Shown here piece by piece: positions 46,040-54,648 of a DNA stretch of 57,512 nt. Origin of the DNA: Bacteroidota bacterium (lineage in GTDB: Bacteria; Bacteroidota; Bacteroidia; Chitinophagales; Chitinophagaceae); assembly GCA_030706605.1 (NCBI GenBank), contig JAUZOE010000024.1, positions 1 to 57,512 of the forward strand, read 5' to 3'. The notes beneath the pieces were generated by a model. That model saw nothing but the letters and a program-made list of their open reading frames with translations, ran no database searches and was not told the DNA's origin. Every line of letters begins with the position of its first letter. The first letter of the stretch is position 1. Position numbers and translations under genes: made by a program.

Positions 46040-46852
46040 TTAAAAAGGAATCGCAATAATTGGCAAATGACTATGGTATGCTAATTTTTTAGTATGACTG
46101 GTTTTGAACAGCTGGCTTAAAAAACTATGCTTCCTGGGAACAGTAATAATGGCATCAATATTTTTGGCTTCCACGTATTGATTAATGCCATCAAGAAAAT
46201 CAAAAGCACGCAAAAAAGAAAATTCGGGTTGATACTCTCCTAATTTATCTTCCATAGCATCCCTTTCAATTTTAAATTCATCAGTTAATTCAACATAATG
46301 TTCACTATCTACATTCAGGATATCAAGTTTAGGTTTAAAGATGTCCAGTATTTTTTTCAAAGGGATAAAAGGAGTGGTGCGGGCTACATCTTTAAAGTCA
46401 GAAGTGAAAACTACTTTTTTCAGTCCTGTGAAATGTGCTTCAGGAGGAATGATCATTACCGGACAATTGATGTGGCGGATTACATTTAATGTATTGGTAC
46501 CCATAAAAACCTGAGTAATTCTGGAACTGCCGGTGATACCCATAACAACCAGGTCAATAAAATTACCCATTACGTAGTCTGATATATTCTCTATAAAAGA
46601 ACCTTCTTCTGCTACGCAGCTAATATTTTCGGTTCCTTTACTAATTTGGGATTTTATTACCTTCAATTCAGCTTCAGAAACTAACTGGCGTGACCCTTCT
46701 TCCTTAGAAGTTAAAGTAGCAAGACTGATACGGCTATAAACGTGATACAGTATAATGTTTACATCAGGAATTCCTTCAGTTAAAGTGACCGCATATTTTG
46801 CCGCATTTATTGAAGTGTCAGAAAAATCAATTGGTACCAGAAATTTTTTCAT
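46040..46852 (-). CDS. Universal stress protein, tandem Usp domains
   Basis: This 270-residue cytosolic protein has two Usp domains, about 1-145 and 146-270. The first starts KKFLVPIDFSDTSINAAKYA and carries the ATP-binding pattern G-x2-G-x9-G-T in MGITGSSRITQVFMGTN. The second starts KKVVFTSDFKDVART and lacks that glycine pattern (it has VPRKHSFLSQLF), so only the first domain is likely to bind ATP. Tandem Usp proteins are common in Bacteroidota. The gene is single, with the palindromic terminator downstream. Confidence 0.92.
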   Translation of the reverse strand: MKKFLVPIDFSDTSINAAKYAVTLTEGIPDVNIILYHVYSRISLATLTSKEEGSRQLVSEAELKVIKSQISKGTENISCVAEEGSFIENISDYVMGNFIDLVVMGITGSSRITQVFMGTNTLNVIRHINCPVMIIPPEAHFTGLKKVVFTSDFKDVARTTPFIPLKKILDIFKPKLDILNVDSEHYVELTDEFKIERDAMEDKLGEYQPEFSFLRAFDFLDGINQYVEAKNIDAIITVPRKHSFLSQLFKTSHTKKLAYHSHLPIIAIPF

Positions 46853-47116
46853 GTTTAAATTTATTTTGATTTAGTGATTTCGCACAAAATAAGTTGATTT
46901 AATGCTAAAAAGCTGTGCGAATTTAAAAAAAATCAAATTAGCAATAAAAATCAACTAAACAGAGTAAGTATTCAGAAAAATAGTAAATCTGTGAAAAAGG
47001 TGTGTATAACTATAAAAGGCAACACCATAATACAAATTTTTCTTTATTGCAGAACCCATATATTTGCCTTCCTATGCACTAGTTACCTGCAGGGCCTATT
47101 ATAAAAATTAGCAATA

Positions 47117-50100
47117 GTGAGATTAAAGAGTTTAGAAATTAAGGGATTCAAAAGTTTTGCGGACAAAACAATACTCAATTTCGATGAAGGAATTACAGGC
47201 GTAATTGGCCCCAACGGTTGTGGTAAAAGTAATATTGTAGACAGCATCCGGTGGGTAATAGGAGAGCAAAAGATCAGCCAGCTAAGGAGCGAAAACCTGG
47301 AAAGCCTTGTATTCAATGGTTCTAAAAACCGGAGCGCCAGCGGCCTTGCAGAAGTGAGTCTCACTTTTGAAAATACCAGGAATTTGCTTCCTACCGAATT
47401 CAGTACCGTTACGGTTACCAGAAAATATTATAAAAATGGGGAAAGTGAATACCGGCTTAATGACGTCAGTTGTCGGTTAAAGGATATTCACAACCTCTTT
47501 ATGGATACGGGTATCAGTACCGATAGTTATGCCATTATTGAATTGGGCATGGTGGACGATATCATTAAAGACAAGGATAACAGCCGCCGGAGAATGCTGG
47601 AGCAAGCTGCCGGGATTTCAATTTATAAGACAAGGAAACGGGAAGCCAAATTAAAATTAGATGCTACTGAACAGGATTTGGCCCGTATCGAAGATCTTCT
47701 TTTTGAAATCAACAATCAATTAAAGACATTAGAAGGCCAGGCAAAAAAGGCTGAAAAATATTACGAGATTAAAAAAGAATATCGTGAAATAAGCATCGAA
47801 CTGGCAAAAGCAGCTCTGGAAGGATTTAATATTACTTACAAAAATTTAAATGAACAGCAACAAGCTGAAACTGATAAAAAGGTAGAACTGGAAGCGGTAA
47901 TTGCCACCGAAGAAGCTTTGATAGAAAAAGAAAAAGCAGGCTTTATTGAAAAAGAAAAAACGCTTCAGCAACTGCAACATGCTTTTAACGAATTGAACAA
48001 TACGGTTCGTGAAAGAGAAAATAAGAAAAATTTAAGTGCGCAACGTTTACAACATCTAAAGGAAAAAGAAAGCAGCTTAAAAGATTTTTTGTTAAAAGCC
48101 GAAAGCCAATTGAAAGGTATTGATGAAAGCATTCAATTTACCAGGCAGCAGATTGGCGATGAGAAAATAAATCTTGATGAACAAAAGGAGCAATTAGAAT
48201 TATTAAAAAAAAATGCGGAAGAAAAAAGAGCCGTATTTGATAAAAAAAGAACCGAAATAGATGCCTTGCGACAAACACAATTATCATTGCAACGCAATCA
48301 TTTTAATGCTGAAAAAAATGTAGCTGTAGCCGATACTTCTATTAATAACCTGAAGCGTTCTATTGTATTGATCGAGGAAGAGCAGAAGCAAAGAACTGAA
48401 TTGCTGACGAAGCTTGAAATAGAAAAAAAGCAGAAGGAGGCAGAACTGAATGAAAAGAAAGAGACACTGGAACATCTGAAAAAGCACAATGAATTTACCA
48501 AAGAACAAATCCTGGAAACACAGACGGCTCTTGAAAAATTGCGCAGTGAATTAGCAGAAGAAAACCGTATACTGGATTCAAAACAGAATGAATATGATTT
48601 ACTGAAAAGCCTCATTGACAAAATGGAAGGCTATCCGGAGAGTGTAAAATTCCTTCATAACAACCAGTCATGGAATTACGCAGCTCCTCTTCTTTCTGAT
48701 ATAATCTATGTGAAAGAAGAATACAGAGCGGCTCTAGAGAATGTATTGGAGCCCTATTTGAATTATTATGTGGTAGATAATTTGAAAGATGGATTAACTG
48801 CCGTTCATTTATTGGATCAAAATAAAAAAGGCAAAGCCAATTTCTTTTTGCTTGACCAGTTAAACGCAAAAGAAAATAAATCGGCAACGGAAACGGTAGC
48901 CAATGCAATTCCCGCTTTAAACGTAATTGAAATTGACGAAAAATACAGTCATCTTGCTAACTATCTTTTAAGTAATGTATTTATTGCAGAAAATGAAGAA
49001 GCGCTTAAAGACAGTAACGGTTATGTGATTCTTGAAAAAAGTGGAAAATATGTAAAAGGTAAATATTCCCTTACGGGAGGAAGCGTGGGATTATTTGAAG
49101 GGAAAAAAATTGGAAGAGCTAAGAATTTAGAAAAATTAGCAGAAAAAATTTCGCTCCAGCAGGTAAAGGTTACTGAGCTAAAATCGATCATTAACCAGAA
49201 ATCAAACGAAGTAATTGCTTTTAATGAACAATTAAAAGAAAATACTATTCAACAAACTCAACAAATTATAAATGAGTTGATTAATGAAACTTATTCTATT
49301 CAAAATAAGATTGAAAACAACCTTCATCAACAGGGAATTGCTGAAAACCGGTTGGATGAGATGAACCATCAGTTGGAACAAAATCATGATGCAATTGAAG
49401 AAACCAGGACTGAGTTGGCATTATTGATCGAGCAGGTAGAAGAGCATGATGCCAAAATGAAAATTACCGGTGATGATTTTGTAACTACCGAGCAGGAATT
49501 CAATGAAGTGAACAGGTTATTTAATGATAAAAATATCCAGCTTACCCGCCAGCAAAGTAAGGTGAATGCGCTTAACCAGGAACTTGAGTTTAAGGACAGG
49601 CAGTTTAAAGACCTGAGCGCCCAGGTTGAAAACAGCCATATACAGTTAAAAGAATCGTCTGAAAATTTAGCCACTACCATTGAAGAATTGAAAGGGCTTG
49701 AAGAAGCTGTGATCTCGCTGCTTGAAAATAAAGATGCTGAAGAAAAGAAATTGAATGAAGCCGACCAGGCGTATTATAATTTACGGAATGTACTTGCCGA
49801 ACAAGAAAGTGAACTACGGCGCAAACAAAAATCAAAAGAACAAACTGATCTGTTATTAAATGAAATAAAAGATAAGCTGAATGAATTGAAGTTGCATCTT
49901 GCCGGAATGAAGGAAAGATTAAGTGTCGAATTTAAAGTAGACCTGGATGCCATTCTGGATGAGGAAAGAACTTCGGATACTCCCCTTGAAGCGCTCCAGG
50001 AAAAAAATGACCGGATGAAGAAGCGGTTAGAGAACATGGGAGAAATTAACCCTACGGCAATAGAAGCATTTACCGAAATGAAAAAGCGTTTTGATTTCAT

Positions 50101-50656
50101 AAAAGAACAGAAAGATGACCTGGTAACTGCAAAAGAATCGCTGATGCAAACCATCCAGGAAGTAGAAACAACGGCCAATCAAAAGTTCCTGGAAACATTT
50201 AATAAAGTAAGGGATAATTTTCAAAATGTTTTCCAGGCATTGTTCACCGAAGACGATACAGCGGATATGGTTTTGGAAAATCCGGATAATCTTGCTGAAA
50301 CAGGAATTGACATTGTGGCTAAGCCAAAGGGTAAAAGACCTACTAGCATAACGCAATTAAGTGGTGGAGAAAAAACACTTACGGCTACGGCGCTTTTATT
50401 TGCAATCTATCTCATTAAGCCGGCGCCATTCTGTATTCTCGATGAAGTAGATGCACCGCTTGATGATGCCAATGTGGGAAAGTTTACCCAAATGATCAGG
50501 AAGTTCAGCAAAGAATCACAATTTATTATTGTAACGCATAATAAAATGACAATGGCTTCTGTTGATGTTATTTATGGTGTTACCATGCAGGAACCGGGTG
50601 TCAGTAAATTAGTTCCAGTAGATTTCAGGGGGCTGGATCACCAGTTTGTGAATTAA
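47117..50656 (+). CDS. smc: Chromosome segregation protein SMC
   Basis: The start is GTG at 47117 and the length is 1179 residues. Walker A GPNGCGKS (31-38) follows the MRLKSLEIKGFKSFADKT start, and QLRSENLESLVFNG is typical of SMC. Long coiled coils (about 170-500 and 670-1010) flank a hinge (about 505-660) with SDIIYVKEEYRAALENVLE. The ABC signature LSGGEKTLTATALLFAI (near 1080) and Walker B FCILDEVDAPLDD complete the ATPase head. It compacts and separates chromosomes with ScpA/ScpB, which are not in the window. The gene has its own 264-base upstream region in which I see nothing else. Confidence 0.97.
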   Translation: MRLKSLEIKGFKSFADKTILNFDEGITGVIGPNGCGKSNIVDSIRWVIGEQKISQLRSENLESLVFNGSKNRSASGLAEVSLTFENTRNLLPTEFSTVTVTRKYYKNGESEYRLNDVSCRLKDIHNLFMDTGISTDSYAIIELGMVDDIIKDKDNSRRRMLEQAAGISIYKTRKREAKLKLDATEQDLARIEDLLFEINNQLKTLEGQAKKAEKYYEIKKEYREISIELAKAALEGFNITYKNLNEQQQAETDKKVELEAVIATEEALIEKEKAGFIEKEKTLQQLQHAFNELNNTVRERENKKNLSAQRLQHLKEKESSLKDFLLKAESQLKGIDESIQFTRQQIGDEKINLDEQKEQLELLKKNAEEKRAVFDKKRTEIDALRQTQLSLQRNHFNAEKNVAVADTSINNLKRSIVLIEEEQKQRTELLTKLEIEKKQKEAELNEKKETLEHLKKHNEFTKEQILETQTALEKLRSELAEENRILDSKQNEYDLLKSLIDKMEGYPESVKFLHNNQSWNYAAPLLSDIIYVKEEYRAALENVLEPYLNYYVVDNLKDGLTAVHLLDQNKKGKANFFLLDQLNAKENKSATETVANAIPALNVIEIDEKYSHLANYLLSNVFIAENEEALKDSNGYVILEKSGKYVKGKYSLTGGSVGLFEGKKIGRAKNLEKLAEKISLQQVKVTELKSIINQKSNEVIAFNEQLKENTIQQTQQIINELINETYSIQNKIENNLHQQGIAENRLDEMNHQLEQNHDAIEETRTELALLIEQVEEHDAKMKITGDDFVTTEQEFNEVNRLFNDKNIQLTRQQSKVNALNQELEFKDRQFKDLSAQVENSHIQLKESSENLATTIEELKGLEEAVISLLENKDAEEKKLNEADQAYYNLRNVLAEQESELRRKQKSKEQTDLLLNEIKDKLNELKLHLAGMKERLSVEFKVDLDAILDEERTSDTPLEALQEKNDRMKKRLENMGEINPTAIEAFTEMKKRFDFIKEQKDDLVTAKESLMQTIQEVETTANQKFLETFNKVRDNFQNVFQALFTEDDTADMVLENPDNLAETGIDIVAKPKGKRPTSITQLSGGEKTLTATALLFAIYLIKPAPFCILDEVDAPLDDANVGKFTQMIRKFSKESQFIIVTHNKMTMASVDVIYGVTMQEPGVSKLVPVDFRGLDHQFVN

Positions 50657-50726
50657 GTGTTTTTAGGTTACACTCATGTTGATTGTCTTAATTTTCAACA
50701 GATGGAATTTCCCTATTTTTTGTCTT

Positions 50727-50763
50727 ATTGGTCGCTGTTTTTCCTGAAAGAAAAAGTAACCTG
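50727..50763 (-). repeat. Fragment of the dispersed hairpin repeat
   Basis: GAAAGAAAAAGTAACC here matches the third hairpin of the repeat family, but the other side (GTTTTTCC) has diverged. It lies just after the smc stop. A weaker trace, AAGAAAAAGTAACCTC, lies near 56177. Orientation is uncertain because the core is nearly palindromic. Confidence 0.4.
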
Positions 50764-50771
50764 GAATCTTT

Positions 50772-51230
50772 TTAAATAAAATGGTAGAGAAATAAAGCGT
50801 CGCCGTTAAATGCTGGCTTTGGCTGGTCTTTTATTTCCAGTTGAATAAAGAGTGTGGCTTTAGTAATGCCTCTCAGGTTGATAATTGATTTAAGCGAAAC
50901 CCTGCACCGCACTTCACTGTTTACAATCACAGCCTGCCCGAATTTGAGCTGCTCTATACCATAATTCACCTCCATCTTAAGGTTCTGCACATCGGCAACC
51001 TGTTTCCAGAAATAAGGAATTAGTGCGAGCGTAAGGTAGCCGTGAGCTATGGTAGCTTTGAATGGGCTTTCTTTTTTGGCTCTTTCTGTATCTACGTGTA
51101 TCCATTGATGGTCGAGGGTAGCATCGGCAAATTGGTTAATCTGTTCCTGGGTTATTTGATGCCAGTTGGATACGCCGAGCTCTTTACCTAAATGCGATTC
51201 GAATTCTTCATGATTTTTTATGACTACCAT
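50772..51230 (-). CDS. MaoC-like (R)-specific enoyl-CoA hydratase
   Basis: The ATG at 51230 is preferred: MVVIKNHEEFESHLGKELGVS is the usual N-terminus of this group. The open frame runs 34 codons further upstream, to 51332, without family similarity. The 152-residue hot-dog-fold protein has FADATLDHQWIHVDTERAKK (conserved D and H of the hydratase motif) and the IAHGYLTLALIPYF segment. It hydrates trans-2-enoyl-CoA or related thioesters. It is a single gene between smc and repeat copy 4. Confidence 0.88.
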   Translation of the reverse strand: MVVIKNHEEFESHLGKELGVSNWHQITQEQINQFADATLDHQWIHVDTERAKKESPFKATIAHGYLTLALIPYFWKQVADVQNLKMEVNYGIEQLKFGQAVIVNSEVRCRVSLKSIINLRGITKATLFIQLEIKDQPKPAFNGDALFLYHFI

Positions 51231-51397
51231 AGGTGCTAAATTAATGGAATGATTTGTTATTACTAACATTATTTTTATTTGGGTATTAATTGAAACGTGA
51301 AGGCTATGTGCTTCCAAAAGTTGATACCCCATGCTCTATAAAAACTTGATGAAATTTATATTACCAACCTTAGTTATACCTGCAGAGGATAAAGGAT

Positions 51398-51735
51398 TTC
51401 GTCGTTGTATCTCCCTGCAACGACGAACGCTTTAGAAGATTGCTATTACCCAATGACATGTATTTAGAGAATTATAAGCTTACTATTCATTAAAGCCTTT
51501 GGTGGCGCGGGCCGGACAAACGCACGAATTGCGAAGCAACCATGAACACCAATAAAAAAATAAATATTATGTGAATAACCGATCGGGTTGTCCATGAACT
51601 TTTTGGTTACTTTTTCTTTCAAGAGAAAAAGTGACAAGCAAACTATCCGTACATACAACCATTCTTTATGTCGGCAGAAAGATGTTGTAGAGGATAGCCG
51701 TTGGTCAGGAGACCAAACGTCGGCTAAGTATACTA
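51398..51735 (-). repeat. Dispersed hairpin repeat, copy 4 (inverted, both modules)
   Basis: Read on the minus strand, this copy runs from 51735 to 51398. It contains GTTTGGTCTCCTGACCAACG, then CACTTTTTCTCTTGAAAG and AAAAGTAACCAAAAAGTTCA, then CCCGATC and the same 54-base extra segment as copy 1. The second module includes TTCGTCGTTG (51398-51407) and CAACGACGAA (51418-51427), a perfect 10-bp inverted repeat. Relative to copy 2 it carries about 40 extra bases near 51449-51490, flanked by AATAG. A short ORF across it looks spurious. Confidence 0.75.
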
Positions 51736-51790
51736 AGGGAAAACAGCGGGGGGGAATTTATTTATAAGCTCTTTACTATCTAAAAATTAA

Positions 51791-52435
51791 TTATGCTCCC
51801 ACAGCTTTTTCCTTTTGGTTATAATAAGAACAGACTGCATTCATTACGCATATTTCGCATTTAGGATAAGTTGGCCTGCAAATTTCTCTTCCCAGGAAAG
51901 ACATAGGCATGCCAGGATCCCAATCCTTTTGAGGAAGCACTTCCATGATTTGCTTTTCTATTTTTTTTGGATCAGTGCCAGAAGCAATACCCAGCCGGGG
52001 CGCAACACGAACTACATGCAGATCAACAATTACCCCTTCGGGTTCTCTGCCGGACTCACGTAATATTACATTCGCTGATTTTCTCCCTATGCCAGGCAGG
52101 GCTGTAAGTTCTCCTAATGTTAAAGGAATATTTTTATTGTCTTTAATTTTTTGTGCCATCGCTGAAAGCCATTTTGCTTTGTTGCCGAAATTGCGAACGT
52201 CACTTATATACTTCAATAAAAGTTCAGGAGTTGATTTTGACAAAGCTCTCATATCGGGAAATGCTTCAAAAAATTTCGGGCCAACCTGGTTAATATGCTT
52301 ATCAGAATCCTGTGCAGATAAGACTACCATAACTATTAGCTGATAAATATTTTTGTATTCAAGTGGATGTGCGTTGCCTTTGTATTTTTTAAGCAATGGT
52401 TTAATAGATTCCGGCCAGTTTACTTTAGTAGACAT
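51791..52435 (-). CDS. nth: Endonuclease III-type DNA glycosylase
   Basis: This 214-residue base-excision repair enzyme removes oxidised pyrimidines and has AP-lyase activity. The helix-hairpin-helix LPGIGRKSANVIL contains the catalytic lysine K119, and the catalytic aspartate is D138 in VDLHVVRVAPRLG. A [4Fe-4S] cluster is expected from C186, C193, C196 and C202, with the standard spacing 6-2-5. The length is normal for Nth. It is a single gene, divergent from the unknown secreted pair at 52777. Confidence 0.94.
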   Translation of the reverse strand: MSTKVNWPESIKPLLKKYKGNAHPLEYKNIYQLIVMVVLSAQDSDKHINQVGPKFFEAFPDMRALSKSTPELLLKYISDVRNFGNKAKWLSAMAQKIKDNKNIPLTLGELTALPGIGRKSANVILRESGREPEGVIVDLHVVRVAPRLGIASGTDPKKIEKQIMEVLPQKDWDPGMPMSFLGREICRPTYPKCEICVMNAVCSYYNQKEKAVGA

Positions 52436-52506
52436 AAATAAATATTTTAAAGAAAGTTAAGAAAAAAATTCAGAAGCCATTAATGTCTATACAGCTTAAG
52501 ATAATT

Positions 52507-52562
52507 GTGCGGTTTGGGTTCAAACTGATGTTGGTGATGCCGGGCTACAACATCTTCCGCAC
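52507..52562. other. Structured intergenic element
   Basis: Three nested or adjacent stems can be drawn. GTGCGG (52507-52512) pairs with CCGCAC (52557-52562). Inside are GTTTG-GGTT-CAAAC (about 52513-52526) and GATGTTG (52527-52533) with CAACATC (52548-52554). Together they form a three-way-junction-like layout on either strand. The rest of 52436-52776 shows no gene. It could be a small RNA, a transcript leader or chance; no family is recognised. Confidence 0.3.
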
Positions 52563-52776
52563 GAACACACAACATCGGGGGCCTTTTTGAAATGCGTTAC
52601 AATTGAAAGAACGAGATGTAAGCTCCCGCATAGGCTAAAAAAAGCATTTTTTGAGAGAATTTGTTTTTTTTTAAGAAATTAATTGCATTAGATTTACAAT
52701 AGAAAATTCCATTCCTATACAAAACCTTCCTCTGCAAATTCTCGGTCTCGTATTTTACTTCTTAAATTAAACTCCA

Positions 52777-53559
52777 ATGAAAAGTATTCTTTTTTTATTT
52801 GGTGCCAGTTTTTTGCTCCAGCTTCCCCAGGTTAGCCATGGGCAATTTTTAAAAAAACTGAAAGAGAAAGCAAACAGTGTTGTGAATAAAGTGGTTGACA
52901 ATAAAACCAGTAGTGGAACGCAAAGCACCAATACTACTGAATCGCAAGGCCAGGGTAGCGCCAATAAACCTATAAATAAAGGAGGCGCAGGTTTGAAAAA
53001 CACAGCGCCCCCTGATGTAAATGCGGCGATGGATGATGCAACTAAATCATTTTCTAACAATAATTACAGTGATGCACGTTATTCGGTACAGCAGGCTTTG
53101 GTTGGCATCGAAATTCAGTTGGGCCACGAATTATTAAAATCACTTCCCGACAATGTTGACGGATTAGCAAAAGATACGACTCAAGATGAAGTAGTTAGTA
53201 CCCAATGGGGCTGGAACAACATGACCATTCAGCGGGTTTATTCAGATAGAAAAGATAAACAATGTACCATTACCATTGGCAATAATATTTTGTATGCAGG
53301 ATTGGCAAATGCTTATTTCGGAAATGCATACACCGTGGAGTCAAGCGGAAAAGATCCAAATGTAAAACAAGTAAAAGTTCAGGGGAACAAGGCGATCATT
53401 ACTTATGATGAAAGCAAGGGTTACGGCTTAATTGTGCCAATCGGGCAAAGTTCGATGATCGTTTGGGAGTGTGTCAATTTTACTAATGAAGATGAAGTAA
53501 TGAACACAGCAAATGTTTTTAAAATTGACAATATAAAAAAATCGTTAGGAGAAAAATAA
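52777..53559 (+). CDS. Uncharacterised secreted protein, tandem paralogue 1
   Basis: I do not recognise this 260-residue protein. It has a signal peptide (about 1-23), a low-complexity linker rich in S, T, Q, G and N (about 45-80), and a folded domain from about 85. The domain starts with an amphipathic helix (DDATKSFSNNNYSDARYSVQQ) that recalls tetratricopeptide-type helices, then beta strands with VKQVKVQGNKAIITYDES. The gene 21 bases downstream encodes a relative, sharing ALVGIEIQLGHELLKSLP versus AVQEIDMIVGKEVLKLLP. The pair probably arose by tandem duplication. It is expected in the periplasm or outside the cell. Confidence 0.7.
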   Translation: MKSILFLFGASFLLQLPQVSHGQFLKKLKEKANSVVNKVVDNKTSSGTQSTNTTESQGQGSANKPINKGGAGLKNTAPPDVNAAMDDATKSFSNNNYSDARYSVQQALVGIEIQLGHELLKSLPDNVDGLAKDTTQDEVVSTQWGWNNMTIQRVYSDRKDKQCTITIGNNILYAGLANAYFGNAYTVESSGKDPNVKQVKVQGNKAIITYDESKGYGLIVPIGQSSMIVWECVNFTNEDEVMNTANVFKIDNIKKSLGEK

Positions 53560-53579
53560 CCACTTCAAAAAAACAGGCA

Positions 53580-54173
53580 ATGAAAAGATATATTTTTTCA
53601 ATTCCAATACTTCTATTCGCCGTTACCGTTCAGGCGCAGGATTTTTCAAAAGATATTGCAGATGCAAAGGCTTCTTATTCTTCCGGAAATCTCGCAGATG
53701 CTCATTTTTCTTTGGAGCAGGCAGTCCAGGAAATTGATATGATCGTAGGCAAAGAAGTCTTGAAATTGTTACCCGAAAAAATGAATGACACCAGCTCCAT
53801 TCCACAGAATGATCAGGTAACCGCTAACATTGGTTTTGTAGGTGCAACTGTCCATCGCTCTTATGGCAACTCCGGCTCCCAGGTGGAAATAATTAGCAAT
53901 TCTCCGCTTATTTCCAGCCTGAATGCATTTTTAAACATGCCGTTTGTAGGTGGAATGATGAGAAATTCAACTACAAAAGTGGTAAAAATTCAGGGATATA
54001 AATCGCGTCTCGAAAAACAGAGTGATAACGCAAATGGCAAACCCAATTACCAGCTACAAATCCCTTTTAAAAGCGCCTTAATTACCATTACGGCGAATGG
54101 AATGGATGAAAACGGCGTATTATCATTTGCCAACACAATTCCTCTTGACAAAATTGCCGCTTTGATCCAATAA
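53580..54173 (+). CDS. Uncharacterised secreted protein, tandem paralogue 2
   Basis: This 197-residue protein has a signal peptide (1-20, ending VQAQ) and no linker, so it is shorter than its neighbour. The paralogous domain keeps DAKASYSSGNLADAHFSLEQ, GATVHRSYGNSG and TKVVKIQGYKS, plus a C-terminal FKSALITITANGMDENG strand. The function is unknown. It ends 18 bases before a strong intrinsic terminator (54192-54223), so the pair forms a two-gene operon. Confidence 0.7.
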   Translation: MKRYIFSIPILLFAVTVQAQDFSKDIADAKASYSSGNLADAHFSLEQAVQEIDMIVGKEVLKLLPEKMNDTSSIPQNDQVTANIGFVGATVHRSYGNSGSQVEIISNSPLISSLNAFLNMPFVGGMMRNSTTKVVKIQGYKSRLEKQSDNANGKPNYQLQIPFKSALITITANGMDENGVLSFANTIPLDKIAALIQ

Positions 54174-54191
54174 AATAATGTACTACTTTTT

Positions 54192-54223
54192 AAAAAAATG
54201 CGATGAATTTATCGCATTTTTTT
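54192..54223 (+). terminator. Intrinsic terminator of the secreted-protein pair
   Basis: A 13-base-pair stem, AAAAAAATGCGAT (54192-54204) and ATCGCATTTTTTT (54211-54223), encloses a six-base loop and ends in a T run. It sits 18 bases after the stop of the 53580 gene. Confidence 0.85.
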
Positions 54224-54382
54224 ATGCCCTGAATCACAAAAATTGCAGCCATGCAACGAAACCTAACTCACAGTTTCTGTCCTTACAGGTGTTTCCAAAA
54301 ATGCTTTTGCGCTGCATGAAGCAATACTTCGCCGTAGTTGTGTGTTTCGTGCTCCCCATTTAGTCCAAGTATATAAAAAAGA

Positions 54383-54446
54383 AGCCTGGCTCAAGAATGT
54401 TCATCCCGCTATAGCACAAGTATAGCCAACTCACAAAAGCCAGGCT
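54383..54446. other. Nested inverted repeats in an otherwise empty region
   Basis: AGCCTGGCT (54383-54391) and AGCCAGGCT (54438-54446) are a perfect 9-bp inverted repeat. Between them GCTATA (54408-54413) and TATAGC (54421-54426) can form an inner hairpin. The rest of 54224-54648 holds no convincing gene. A second terminator-like or small-RNA structure is possible, but there is no T run after it. Confidence 0.35.
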
Positions 54447-54648
54447 AGTAAAATGTGCTAAAGCTTGCTAAATCTGGGAATAAACAATGAACTTTTATTT
54501 ATAAATTTGGCAACGGTTCCGACGGACAAGAATTCTATTTTCAGGCCTGCATAAATGTGTGGGCGATATTCAGAATTATAAAACAATCAATTTCATGACA
54601 TCTCCAATTTCAGATACGTTTGGCACTAATGTAATAAAAAGTAAAAAG

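Noticed and set aside
48284-50356. Several antisense ORFs inside smc
   Set aside because: They are rich in F, S and L from the complement of coiled-coil codons and overlap a secure gene.
51464-51658. 64-codon minus-strand ORF
   Set aside because: It lies wholly in repeat copy 4, with no signal of a real protein.
52507-52562. tRNA-like reading because of the GGTTCAAAC segment
   Set aside because: The length, acceptor stem and anticodon arm do not fit a tRNA.
54178-54363. 61-codon ORF after the secreted-protein pair
   Set aside because: It runs through the strong terminator at 54192-54223 and shows no family features.
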